Positions 23,177 to 31,173 of a DNA stretch of 37,406 bases are shown here, in pieces (the first letter of the stretch is position 1; every line of letters starts with the position of its first letter). Made by a program: the position numbers and the translations under genes. Source of the stretch: Aggregatilineales bacterium. GTDB lineage: Bacteria > Chloroflexota > Anaerolineae > Aggregatilineales > Ch27. The stretch is from contig JARKOQ010000063.1 of NCBI GenBank assembly GCA_029976005.1, positions 1 through 37,406 of the forward strand, read 5' to 3'. The notes under the pieces are model-generated. The model did no database searches. It saw only the letters and a list, made by a program, of their open reading frames with translations, and had not been told where the DNA came from.

Positions 23177-25189
23177 ATGACTGAATCTCGTGTGGGAGTC
23201 TATGTCTGTCACTGCGGGCACAATATCGCCGGGGCGGTCGATGTCGAGCACCTGTCCGAATGGGCGCTGGACCTGCCTCAGGTGGTCGTGGCCCGCAATT
23301 ACCAGTTCATGTGCGCCGGGACTGGCCAGGAGCTGATCGAAAACGACATCCGGGAGTACGGGTTGACGCATGTCGTGGTGGCCTCCTGCTCGCCCCACAT
23401 GCACGAAAAGACGTTCCGCAACGCCTGCGAGCGGGCCGGGCTGAACGCCTACCTGTTCGAGATGGCGAATATCCGCGAGCACGCCTCGTGGGTACATCCC
23501 AACAACCGCAGCGCGGCCACCTCCAAGGCCAAGGCGCTGGTCAGCGCGGCCGTCCACCGGGTGCTCAAGCACCAGGCGCTGGAGCCGATGCGCGTGGACA
23601 TTCAGCCGACGACCCTGGTGGTGGGCGGCGGGATCGCCGGCATCCAGGCGGCGTTGGAGATCGCCGACGCCGGGTATCCGGTCTACGTGGTGGAGCGCGA
23701 ACCCAGCATCGGCGGGCACATGGCCCAGTTCGACAAGACGTTCCCGACGCTGGACTGCGCGGCCTGCATCCTGACCCCGAAGATGTTCGACGCGGGCGCC
23801 CACCCGAACATCACCCTGCTGACCTACAGCGAGATCGAGCAGGTCGAAGGCTCGGTGGGCAACTTCCGCGTCACGGTGCGCCGGAAGGCCCGCAAGGTGC
23901 GCGAGGACGTGTGCACGGGCTGCGGCACGTGCTGGGAGAAATGCCCGGTCAAAGTGGTTGATGGGGTCTTTGAGGCGGGCCTGGGCTATCGCAAGGCGAT
24001 CTATCGCCCGTTCCCCCAGGCCGTGCCCAAGTATCCGGTGATCGATGTCGAGAACTGCACCTACTTCAAAACCGAAAAATGCCGGGCCTGCGAGCGGTAC
24101 TGCCCGGCCTCGGCGATCGATTTTGAGATGCAGGACGAAATCGTCACGCTGACGGTGGGCAATATCATCCTGGCGACCGGCTACGACCTGTTCGATCCGC
24201 GCCGCATCCCGCAGTATGGCTACGGACGCCTGCCCAATGTGTTCACCAGCCTGGAGTTCGAGCGGCTGACGAACGCGGCCGGGCCGACCGGGGGCAAGAT
24301 CACCCTGCGCGATGGCGAAACCGAGCCGCGCTCCGTGGCGATCATCCACTGCGTCGGCAGCCGGGATAAGGCCTACAACGAGTACTGCTCGGCGATCTGC
24401 TGTATGTCCTCGCTCAAGTTCGCCCACCTCGCCAAGGAAAAGACCAACGCCGAAATCTACAATTTCTATATCGACATGCGGCCGATCGCCAAGGGGTACG
24501 AGGAGTTCTACCACCGCATCCTGGCCGAGGGCGTGCATTTCATCCGGGGGCGCGTGGCGGAGATCACGGACGCCGCCTACGGTCCGGAGGAAGCGGGCAA
24601 GCTGGTGGTGGTCGCCGAGGACACCCTGATCGGCCGCCAGCGCCGCGTCCCGGTTGATATGGTGATCCTGGCGGCAGGACTGGAACCGCGCCGGGACTCC
24701 CAGGCCGTCTCACACCTGTTCGGGGTTGGCTGTGGCGACTCCGGCTTCTTCACGGAGCGCCATCCCAAGCTGGACCCGGTGGCGACCGTCACCGAGGGCA
24801 TCTACATCGCCGGGGCCTGCCAGGGGCCGAAGGACATCCCCGATACGGTGGCCCAGGGCGCGGCGGCGGCGGCGCGCGTGCTGGGCGTGATCTCCCGCAA
24901 GCAGGTGCTCCTGGAGCCGGTGCGGGCCAGCATCGACGAGAGCCGCTGCTCCGGGTGCCGTGTCTGCAATAACCTGTGCCCGTACAACGCCATCGAGTAT
25001 CTCGCCGAGCCGGGGGTGTCACGCGTTAACGCGGCGCTCTGCAAGGGCTGCGGGACGTGCGTGGCCGCCTGCCCAAGCCAGGCGATCACCGGCGCGCACT
25101 TCACCTTCGATCAGATCATGGCCGAAATTGACGGCATCCTGATCGATGTCAGCGATCGTGAGCAAAGCCCGATTGAGGTTCTCGCCTGA
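23177..25189 (+). CDS. hdrA: Heterodisulfide reductase-like flavin subunit HdrA (electron-bifurcating)
   Basis: FAD iron-sulfur protein of 670 residues, the bifurcation centre of Hdr complexes. In order: an N-terminal VCHCGHNI domain, a FAD-binding dinucleotide fold starting VVGGGIAGIQAALEIAD near residue 152, the family-specific IGGHMAQFDKTFPTLDCAACILTPKM, an inserted ferredoxin domain with CTGCGTCWEKCP and CRACERYCP, the CVGSRD segment, and a C-terminal 2x[4Fe-4S] ferredoxin (CSGCRVCNNLCP and CKGCGTCVAACP). ATG 23177 follows TAGGAGAG. It takes electron pairs from MvhD and splits them between low-potential ferredoxin and HdrB. Ferredoxin thus reduced would drive CODH next door. Confidence 0.95.
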   Translation: MTESRVGVYVCHCGHNIAGAVDVEHLSEWALDLPQVVVARNYQFMCAGTGQELIENDIREYGLTHVVVASCSPHMHEKTFRNACERAGLNAYLFEMANIREHASWVHPNNRSAATSKAKALVSAAVHRVLKHQALEPMRVDIQPTTLVVGGGIAGIQAALEIADAGYPVYVVEREPSIGGHMAQFDKTFPTLDCAACILTPKMFDAGAHPNITLLTYSEIEQVEGSVGNFRVTVRRKARKVREDVCTGCGTCWEKCPVKVVDGVFEAGLGYRKAIYRPFPQAVPKYPVIDVENCTYFKTEKCRACERYCPASAIDFEMQDEIVTLTVGNIILATGYDLFDPRRIPQYGYGRLPNVFTSLEFERLTNAAGPTGGKITLRDGETEPRSVAIIHCVGSRDKAYNEYCSAICCMSSLKFAHLAKEKTNAEIYNFYIDMRPIAKGYEEFYHRILAEGVHFIRGRVAEITDAAYGPEEAGKLVVVAEDTLIGRQRRVPVDMVILAAGLEPRRDSQAVSHLFGVGCGDSGFFTERHPKLDPVATVTEGIYIAGACQGPKDIPDTVAQGAAAAARVLGVISRKQVLLEPVRASIDESRCSGCRVCNNLCPYNAIEYLAEPGVSRVNAALCKGCGTCVAACPSQAITGAHFTFDQIMAEIDGILIDVSDREQSPIEVLA

Positions 25190-25202
25190 GGCAGGAGACA
25201 CG

Positions 25203-25694
25203 ATGATGAGCGATTCAGACAAGTTCACCCCGGTGATCGTGGGGTTTCTGTGCAACTGGTGCTCCTATCGTGCGGCCGACCTGGCGGGCACCTCGCGCAT
25301 GGGCTATCCCGCCACGCTGCGCGATATCCGGATCATGTGTACCGGACGGCTCGACCCGACGTTTGTCCTGCGGGCGCTGCAGGAAGGGGCGGACGGTGTG
25401 CTGATCATGGGCTGCCATCCCGGCCAGTGCCACTACCAGGAGGGCAACTACAAGGCCATCCGCCGCTTCGCCCTCCTCAAGCGCGTGCTGCGCCAGATGG
25501 GCCTGGAAGAGGAGCGCGTGCAGCTCCACTGGGCTTCGGCGGCGCAAGGGCTGTTGTTCGCCGAAACCGTCTCCCGGATGACCAAACAGATTCAGGCCCT
25601 CGGCCCGCTGGACTGGAGCCGCAACTGGCCCAACGAGGAGCCTTTCATGCTTCTGCAACCGTATCTTCACGAGGAGGCCGCCCATGGCCGATAA
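25203..25694 (+). CDS. mvhD: Hydrogenase/Hdr linker iron-sulfur subunit MvhD
   Basis: A 163-residue [2Fe-2S] protein that bridges the hydrogenase MvhAG to HdrA. The conserved Cys are present in FLCNWCSYRAAD (C17, C20), IMCTGRLDP and GCHPGQCHYQEGN, all typical of FrhD/MvhD (PF02662). ATG 25203 (a second ATG follows at once) is preceded by AGGAGA. The 3' end overlaps mvhG by 11 bp, indicating coupled translation. Its presence is what makes this a hydrogen-linked Hdr complex instead of a formate- or NADH-linked one. Confidence 0.95.
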   Translation: MMSDSDKFTPVIVGFLCNWCSYRAADLAGTSRMGYPATLRDIRIMCTGRLDPTFVLRALQEGADGVLIMGCHPGQCHYQEGNYKAIRRFALLKRVLRQMGLEEERVQLHWASAAQGLLFAETVSRMTKQIQALGPLDWSRNWPNEEPFMLLQPYLHEEAAHGR

Positions 25695-26697
25695 ACCGAA
25701 ACTTGCGCTGTATTGGGCTTCTTCGTGCGGGGGCTGCGAGATCGCCGTCCTGGGCCTGCATGAGAAAATCCTGGACGTGGCCGCGGCGTTTGACATCGTC
25801 TTCTGGCCGTGCGTGATGGACATGAAGTATGCCGACGTGGAGGCTCTGGAGCCGGGCAGCATCGACGTGTGTCTGTTCAATGGGGCGATTCGGAATGACG
25901 AAAACGCCCGGATGGCCCACCTGCTGCGGGAGAAGTCCAAAGTGCTGATCGCGTTCGGTTCGTGCGCGGTCGGTGGGGCTATCCCCGGCCTGGCGAACTT
26001 CAGCAGCCGCGACGAGATGTTCGAGTGGATTTACTACCAGTCGCCCACGACGGAGAATCCATCGCGGGTCTTCCCCCAGCGGCGGACGGACGTGGCCGAA
26101 GGCGAGCTGGAGCTGCCCGCGTTCTGGAACACGGTGAAGGCGCTGGCCCAGGTCGTCCCGGTGGACTACTACCTGCCCGGCTGCCCGCCGGAAGTCCAGT
26201 CGATCGAGCTGGCCGTCAATGCGCTGGTCAGCGGCGCGGTTCCCCCATCGGGGGCGGTCATCGGCCTGAATATCGCGGTCTGCGATGAGTGCCCGCGCGA
26301 GCGACAGGACAAGAAGATCAGCCGCTTCTACCGGCCCCAGGAGATCATTCCCGACCCGGCGATCTGTCTGCTCGACCAGGGCCTGTTCTGCGCCGGGGTT
26401 GCGACGCGGGCGGGCTGCAAGGCGCGCTGCCCTCAGGTGGGCATGGGCTGCCGGGGCTGCTACGGCCCGCTGGATGGGGTCTACGACCACGGCGCGCGCC
26501 TGCTGTCGGCGATTGCCTCGATCATCGACGCGGATACGCCAGAGGAGGTGGAAGCCGTCCTGGATACCCTGCCCGATCCGGCCGGGTACTTCTACCGCTA
26601 CTACCTCCCCCAGTCTCTGCTGCGTCGCCGGGCGCGCGAAAACGGCCAGAAGCAGTCCGCCGCTGAAAAGACGCCCGTGGCGACCCCGACGAATTAA
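25684..26697 (+). CDS. mvhG: NiFe hydrogenase small subunit MvhG (group 3c-like)
   Basis: Iron-sulfur subunit of a cytoplasmic [NiFe] hydrogenase, 337 residues with no twin-arginine signal, as expected for group 3. Proximal-cluster ligands are seen in SSCGGCEIAVL (C15, C18), GSCAVGG and PGCPP. The C-terminal half contributes further clusters through CDECPRERQ, CAGVATRAGCKARCPQ and GMGCRGCYGP. The last 30 residues are a basic, low-complexity tail. It overlaps mvhD and is 13 bp from mvhA. It transfers electrons from H2 to MvhD. Confidence 0.95.
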   Translation: MADKPKLALYWASSCGGCEIAVLGLHEKILDVAAAFDIVFWPCVMDMKYADVEALEPGSIDVCLFNGAIRNDENARMAHLLREKSKVLIAFGSCAVGGAIPGLANFSSRDEMFEWIYYQSPTTENPSRVFPQRRTDVAEGELELPAFWNTVKALAQVVPVDYYLPGCPPEVQSIELAVNALVSGAVPPSGAVIGLNIAVCDECPRERQDKKISRFYRPQEIIPDPAICLLDQGLFCAGVATRAGCKARCPQVGMGCRGCYGPLDGVYDHGARLLSAIASIIDADTPEEVEAVLDTLPDPAGYFYRYYLPQSLLRRRARENGQKQSAAEKTPVATPTN

Positions 26698-26710
26698 CCT
26701 GGAGGAAGCG

Positions 26711-28204
26711 ATGACACGCATTGCAATTGATCCAATCACCCGGCTGGAAGGCCATGGCAAGATCGAAATCTTCCTGGACGAGGCGGGCGAAGTCAACAAC
26801 TGCTACTTCCAGGTGCCCGAACTGCGCGGCTTCGAGGTCTTTTGCCTGGGGCGTCCAGCGGAGGAGATGCCGCGCCTGACCAGCCGGATCTGTGGGGTGT
26901 GCCCGGAGGCGCACCACATGGCGGCGGCCAAAGCCCTGGACGCGCTCTACCACGTCGATCCACCCCCGGCCGCCAAGAAACTGCGCGAGCTGCTGTATTC
27001 GGCGTTTTTTGTCACCGATCACGCCACCCACTTCTACGCCCTGGGCGGGCCTGACTTCGTGGTCGGGCCGGATGCCCCGGCGGCGGAACGCAACATCCTG
27101 GGGGTGATCGCCAAGGTGGGGCTGGAGATCGGCGGGAAGGTGATCGCCGCTCGCAAGCGCAATCACCAGGTGATCGAGATGATCGGCGGGCGGACGATCC
27201 ATCCCGTGTCGGCCCTGCCCGGCGGGATGAGCCACGCGATCACCGAGGAAGAGCGCCAGGAGATCGTCAAGATCGCGCGCCAGAACGTGGAATTCGGCCA
27301 GTTCTCGATCGACCTTTTCGAGCAGGTGGTGCTCCACAACCAGGCCTACGTGGACCTGATCACCAGCGACGCGTATACCCAGCGCACCTACTACATGGGC
27401 CTGGTCGATCACAACAACCATGTGAACTTCTATGATGGGGTGGTGCGGGTGGTCAATCCGGAGGGGGTTGAGTTTGCATCCTACATGCCGGATCAGTATG
27501 CCCAGCACATCGCCGAGCACGTCGAGCCGTGGACGTATCTCAAGTTCCCCTACCTGCGCAAGGTGGGCTGGAAAGGGTTCGTCGATGGCAAGGACAGCGG
27601 CGTGTACTGCGCCACGCCGCTCTCGCGCCTGAACGCGGCCGATGGCATGGCGACCTCGCTGGCGCAGGCCGAGTACGAGCGGATGTACGAAGTGCTGGGC
27701 GGCAAGCCGGTCCACCATACCCTGGCGACCCATTGGGCGCGGCTGGTGGAACTGCTCTATGCGGCCGAGCGGATGCTGGAGCTGGCCCAGGACCCCGAGG
27801 TGGCCAGCCCGAACGTGCGCACCCTGCCGGACCAGAAACCGACCGAAGGCGTGGGGATCGTCGAAGCGCCGCGCGGCACCCTGACCCACCATTACTTCAC
27901 CGATGAAAACGGCATCTTGCAGGAAGTCAACCTGATCGTCGGGACGACCAACAACCATGCCCCGATCTTCATGAGCATCAAGCGCGCGGCGGAAGGGCTG
28001 ATTCACAAAGGGGTAGTCAACGATGGGATTCTGAACCGGATCGAGATGGCATTCCGATCCTACGATCCTTGCCTGTCGTGCGCGACCCACTCGCTGCCCG
28101 GCCAGATGCCGCTCGAAGTGATCGTGCGCGACTGCACGGGGGCCGTCACCCATCACCTGAGTCAGTACGTGCCGCCGGAGAGTCTCGACCGATGTGTTGG
28201 ATGA
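26711..28204 (+). CDS. mvhA: NiFe hydrogenase large subunit MvhA (group 3c-like)
   Basis: Catalytic subunit of 497 residues that splits H2 at the Ni-Fe centre. The L1 motif is RICGVC (C61, C64) and the L2 motif DPCLSCATH (C454, C457, H460), supplying all four nickel thiolates; none is selenocysteine. About 37 residues follow His460, the C-terminal peptide that a dedicated protease removes once nickel is inserted. The ATG at 26711 follows GGAGGAAG. The protease gene begins just after the stop. With MvhG and MvhD it forms the hydrogen-oxidising arm of the bifurcating complex. Confidence 0.96.
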   Translation: MTRIAIDPITRLEGHGKIEIFLDEAGEVNNCYFQVPELRGFEVFCLGRPAEEMPRLTSRICGVCPEAHHMAAAKALDALYHVDPPPAAKKLRELLYSAFFVTDHATHFYALGGPDFVVGPDAPAAERNILGVIAKVGLEIGGKVIAARKRNHQVIEMIGGRTIHPVSALPGGMSHAITEEERQEIVKIARQNVEFGQFSIDLFEQVVLHNQAYVDLITSDAYTQRTYYMGLVDHNNHVNFYDGVVRVVNPEGVEFASYMPDQYAQHIAEHVEPWTYLKFPYLRKVGWKGFVDGKDSGVYCATPLSRLNAADGMATSLAQAEYERMYEVLGGKPVHHTLATHWARLVELLYAAERMLELAQDPEVASPNVRTLPDQKPTEGVGIVEAPRGTLTHHYFTDENGILQEVNLIVGTTNNHAPIFMSIKRAAEGLIHKGVVNDGILNRIEMAFRSYDPCLSCATHSLPGQMPLEVIVRDCTGAVTHHLSQYVPPESLDRCVG

Positions 28205-28217
28205 AGGATCACGGTGG

Positions 28218-28706
28218 ATGCCGCTTCGCACACTGGTCGTAGGGCTGGGTAATCCGATCCTGTCCGATGATGGGATCGGGTGGCAGGTGGAAGAAGCCCT
28301 GCGCCGGCAGGGCGCTGGCAGCGCGCCAGAGGCGGCAATCGACATCCTGCACGCCTGCGTGGGCGGGCTGGCTCTGGCCGAACTGATGACCGGTTACGAT
28401 CGCGTGATTGTCGTGGACGCGATCGTAACCGGTCAGGCGTTGCCGGGGACCGTGTCGCATTTTACCCTGGCGGACCTGCCCGGAACGCTCAACTCCTCCT
28501 CCAGCCATGACACCAGTCTGCGCCTCGCGCTCCAGATGCTGCGTGCCTGTGGCGCGCACGTCCCCCCGGAGAGCGCGGTGGCGTTCGTGGCGGTGGAAGC
28601 GCAAGATGTCTGGACGTTTGGCGAAGCGTGCACGCCGGCGGTCAAACAGAGCATTGGGGCGGCCGCGGCCGTGGTTGCGCATCTGCTTCGTGCACCTTTA
28701 TACTGA
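28218..28706 (+). CDS. Hydrogenase maturation endopeptidase (HycI/HyaD family)
   Basis: A 162-residue protease expected to cut the C-terminal extension of MvhA after nickel loading. Family features are VVGLGNPILSDDGIGWQVEEAL (7-28, acidic nickel-sensing residue), VIVVDAI near residue 67 and SSHDTSLRLAL near residue 100 with the conserved His. I chose ATG 28218, with AAGGA upstream, over the earlier in-frame GTG at 28194, which would overlap mvhA. Confidence 0.9.
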   Translation: MPLRTLVVGLGNPILSDDGIGWQVEEALRRQGAGSAPEAAIDILHACVGGLALAELMTGYDRVIVVDAIVTGQALPGTVSHFTLADLPGTLNSSSSHDTSLRLALQMLRACGAHVPPESAVAFVAVEAQDVWTFGEACTPAVKQSIGAAAAVVAHLLRAPLY

Positions 28707-28753
28707 GTCAGGATTGGGCGGCACGTCAACGATGAGCCGAAAGGGGACATACG

Positions 28754-29143
28754 ATGGAAACCCTGACGCTGCACCTTCCGGCTATGTACGGCGATCACCA
28801 TGTCATCGAGGTGCGCCGGCTCGTGTTGGGACTGCCTGGCGTGGTGGATGTCGACGCCAGCAGTTGTTTTCAAGTCGTGGAGATCGCTTTCGATCCGGCG
28901 CAACTCTCGTCGGAAACGATCCGGGCCACCCTGGATGAAGCCGGATACCTCCAGCCGCTGTCGTTTCCCGCAGAAGCCGGAACCTCAGCTTACCTATCCT
29001 CATCACAGGTCTTCTTTCGGCACACCGCAGCTTCGGAACAGATCAGGCAAGTGTTGAGCTTTGCCCAGGACCTCCCCGCAGGCGGGCGTGCATTGTGGCC
29101 CTGCCCTGGCCTGGGTCCCGTCCGCCTGGCAGAAGAGGAATAG
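28754..29143 (+). CDS. HMA-fold (heavy-metal-associated-like) protein without the CxxC motif
   Basis: A 129-residue protein. Residues 1-66 fit the beta-alpha-beta-beta-alpha-beta ferredoxin-like HMA pattern: LHLPAMYGDHHVIEVRRLVLG, then LPGVVDVDA, VVEIAFDP and IRATLDEAGY. The metal-binding C-x-x-C of copper or nickel HMA proteins is replaced by an AMYGDHH loop, which offers Asp and two His. The remaining 60 residues have no recognisable fold. AAAGGGGA precedes the ATG. It lies between a nickel-hydrogenase protease gene and the nickel enzymes CODH and ACS, so a metal-delivery or assembly role is attractive but unproven. Confidence 0.7.
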   Translation: METLTLHLPAMYGDHHVIEVRRLVLGLPGVVDVDASSCFQVVEIAFDPAQLSSETIRATLDEAGYLQPLSFPAEAGTSAYLSSSQVFFRHTAASEQIRQVLSFAQDLPAGGRALWPCPGLGPVRLAEEE

Positions 29144-29147
29144 GAAC

Positions 29148-31163
29148 ATGGCCAAGGCCAAGCGCACCCCTCAGGAACAGAGCATCGATCCCGCCGCCCA
29201 ACAAATGCTGGTTCGCGCCGAGGAGATTGGCGTCAGCACGGCCTTCTCTCGCGCGGATGACCTGGCCCCCTGTAACATCGGCTCGGCCGGGATGTGCTGC
29301 AAGCTGTGCGGCATGGGGCCGTGCCGCCTGACCAAGGACGGGCAGACCGGAATCTGCGGGGCGACGATCGACACGATCCAGGCCCGCAATCTGATCCGGG
29401 CCATCTCCGCCGGGGCCGCGGCCCACTCCGATCACGGCCGCGACATGGCCTTCACGCTGAAGGCCGTCGCCAACGGAGAGGCGGAAGGCTACTTCATCCG
29501 GGATGTGGCCAAGCTGCGCACGGTGGCTGCCCACTACGCTATCCCCATCGAGGGCCGCGCGCCGGAGGAGATCGCCAACGACCTGGCGGACCTGTACCTG
29601 GCCCAGTTTGGCCAGCAGCGGGGCGTGGTCGCGCCGGTCGTCCGCGCGCCGGAGAAGCGCCAGCAGCGCTGGAAGGAGCAGGGAATCCTGCCGCGCGGCG
29701 TCGACCGCGAGGTGGTGGAGGCACTGCACCGCACCCACATCGGCGACGACCAGGACCCGGAGCACATCCTCCAGCACGGGGTGCGCACGGCCCTGGCCGA
29801 TGGCTGGGGCGGCAGCATGATCGCCACCGACGTGGCCGACATTCTGTTTGGGACTCCCGCGCCGATTCTGGGCCAGGCCAACCTGGGCGTGCTCAAGCAG
29901 GATATGGTCAACGTCGTCGTGCACGGCCACGAGCCAACCCTCAGCGAGATGATCGTCGCCGCTTCCCAGACGCCGGAAATCATTGAATATGCCAAAGCAG
30001 CCGGAGCCAAAGGCGTCAACCTGGCCGGCATCTGCTGCACGGCCAACGAAATCCTGATGCGTCAGGGCGTCCCGGCGGCGGGTAACTTCCTCCAGCAGGA
30101 GCTGGCGATCCTGACCGGCGCGGTCGAGGCCATGGTGGTCGATGTGCAGTGCATCATGCAAGCGCTGGTCGGCCTGGCCGAGAACTTCCACACGCTGATC
30201 ATCACCACGTCGCCCAAGGTCAAGATCAAGGGCGCGACTCACATCGAGTTCGATGAACACAAGGCCCTGACGATTGCCAAGGAGATTCTGAAGAAGGCGA
30301 TTGACAACTACAAGAATCGGGGTGAGACGCACATCCCCGATGTGCGCGAAGACCTGATCCCCGGTTTTTCGCACGAGTATATCAACTACATGCTCGGCGG
30401 CTCGTACCGGGCGTCGTTCAGGCCGCTGAACGATGCCATCATCTCCGGGCGTATCCGGGGGGTGGCGGCCATTGTGGGCTGCAACAACCCGCGCAGCTCG
30501 CACGACTACCTGCACACCTATGTTACTCAGGAGTTGCTCAAGCAGGATGTGCTGGTCGTGCAGACCGGGTGCGGGGCCATCGCCAGCGCCAAGCTGGGGC
30601 TGCTGCTGGGCGAAGCCGGTCTGGATCAGGTCGGGCCGGGCCTGCGCGAGGTCTGCGAGGCGGTCGGCATCCCGCCCGTGCTGCACATGGGATCGTGCGT
30701 GGACAATACCCGCATCCTGACCGTGCTGACGCAGATGGTCGCGGATGGCGGGCTGGGCGATGACATCGACCAGATTCCGGCGGTGGGCCTGGCACCGGAG
30801 TGGATGAGCGAGAAGGCGCTGGCGATTGGCACCTACTGCGTCGCTTCTGGCGCGTACGTGATCTTCGGCGGCGCTTCCCCGGTCAGCGGCATGCCCGACC
30901 GGGTGAGCGACAGCGACATCGTCCTGAACTACATCTCCTCCGGCTGGGAAAAGCTGTATGGCGGCAAGCTGGAGTTCGTGGCCGATCCGGACGAGATGAT
31001 CCGCCGCGCGTTGGCCCACATCGATCAGAAGCGTGCCGCGTTAGGGCTGGCCGAATACCGCCCGGAGCGGTTCGGGCGCAGCGGCGATGCGCGCATCCAC
31101 GAGCTGGAGCAGTTGTCCCTGGCCGAGCAACGGCAGGCCCTCTACGGCCTGACCAACCGGTAG
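29148..31163 (+). CDS. acsA: Carbon monoxide dehydrogenase catalytic subunit (CODH, AcsA/CooS)
   Basis: Ni-Fe CODH of 671 residues, close to the acetogen enzyme. It reduces CO2 to CO with ferredoxin and sends CO through a tunnel to ACS. D- and B-cluster cysteines lie in PCNIGSAGMCCKLCGMGPC (C42, C50, C51, C54, C59) and GICG. C-cluster ligands are seen in VHGHEP (His), GICCTANE, GCNNPR, TGCGAI and YCVASGA. The ATG at 29148 follows AGGAA just after the preceding gene's stop. It directly precedes acsB, as in a bifunctional CODH/ACS complex, so this is the alpha2beta2 type instead of a stand-alone CO-oxidising CooS. I see no CooC-like nickel-insertion ATPase in the window. Confidence 0.96.
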   Translation: MAKAKRTPQEQSIDPAAQQMLVRAEEIGVSTAFSRADDLAPCNIGSAGMCCKLCGMGPCRLTKDGQTGICGATIDTIQARNLIRAISAGAAAHSDHGRDMAFTLKAVANGEAEGYFIRDVAKLRTVAAHYAIPIEGRAPEEIANDLADLYLAQFGQQRGVVAPVVRAPEKRQQRWKEQGILPRGVDREVVEALHRTHIGDDQDPEHILQHGVRTALADGWGGSMIATDVADILFGTPAPILGQANLGVLKQDMVNVVVHGHEPTLSEMIVAASQTPEIIEYAKAAGAKGVNLAGICCTANEILMRQGVPAAGNFLQQELAILTGAVEAMVVDVQCIMQALVGLAENFHTLIITTSPKVKIKGATHIEFDEHKALTIAKEILKKAIDNYKNRGETHIPDVREDLIPGFSHEYINYMLGGSYRASFRPLNDAIISGRIRGVAAIVGCNNPRSSHDYLHTYVTQELLKQDVLVVQTGCGAIASAKLGLLLGEAGLDQVGPGLREVCEAVGIPPVLHMGSCVDNTRILTVLTQMVADGGLGDDIDQIPAVGLAPEWMSEKALAIGTYCVASGAYVIFGGASPVSGMPDRVSDSDIVLNYISSGWEKLYGGKLEFVADPDEMIRRALAHIDQKRAALGLAEYRPERFGRSGDARIHELEQLSLAEQRQALYGLTNR

Positions 31164-31173
31164 GAGGAAAGCC

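Noticed and set aside
28021..28120. Possible selenocysteine hydrogenase
   Set aside because: All L1 and L2 nickel ligands are ordinary Cys codons with no in-frame TGA.
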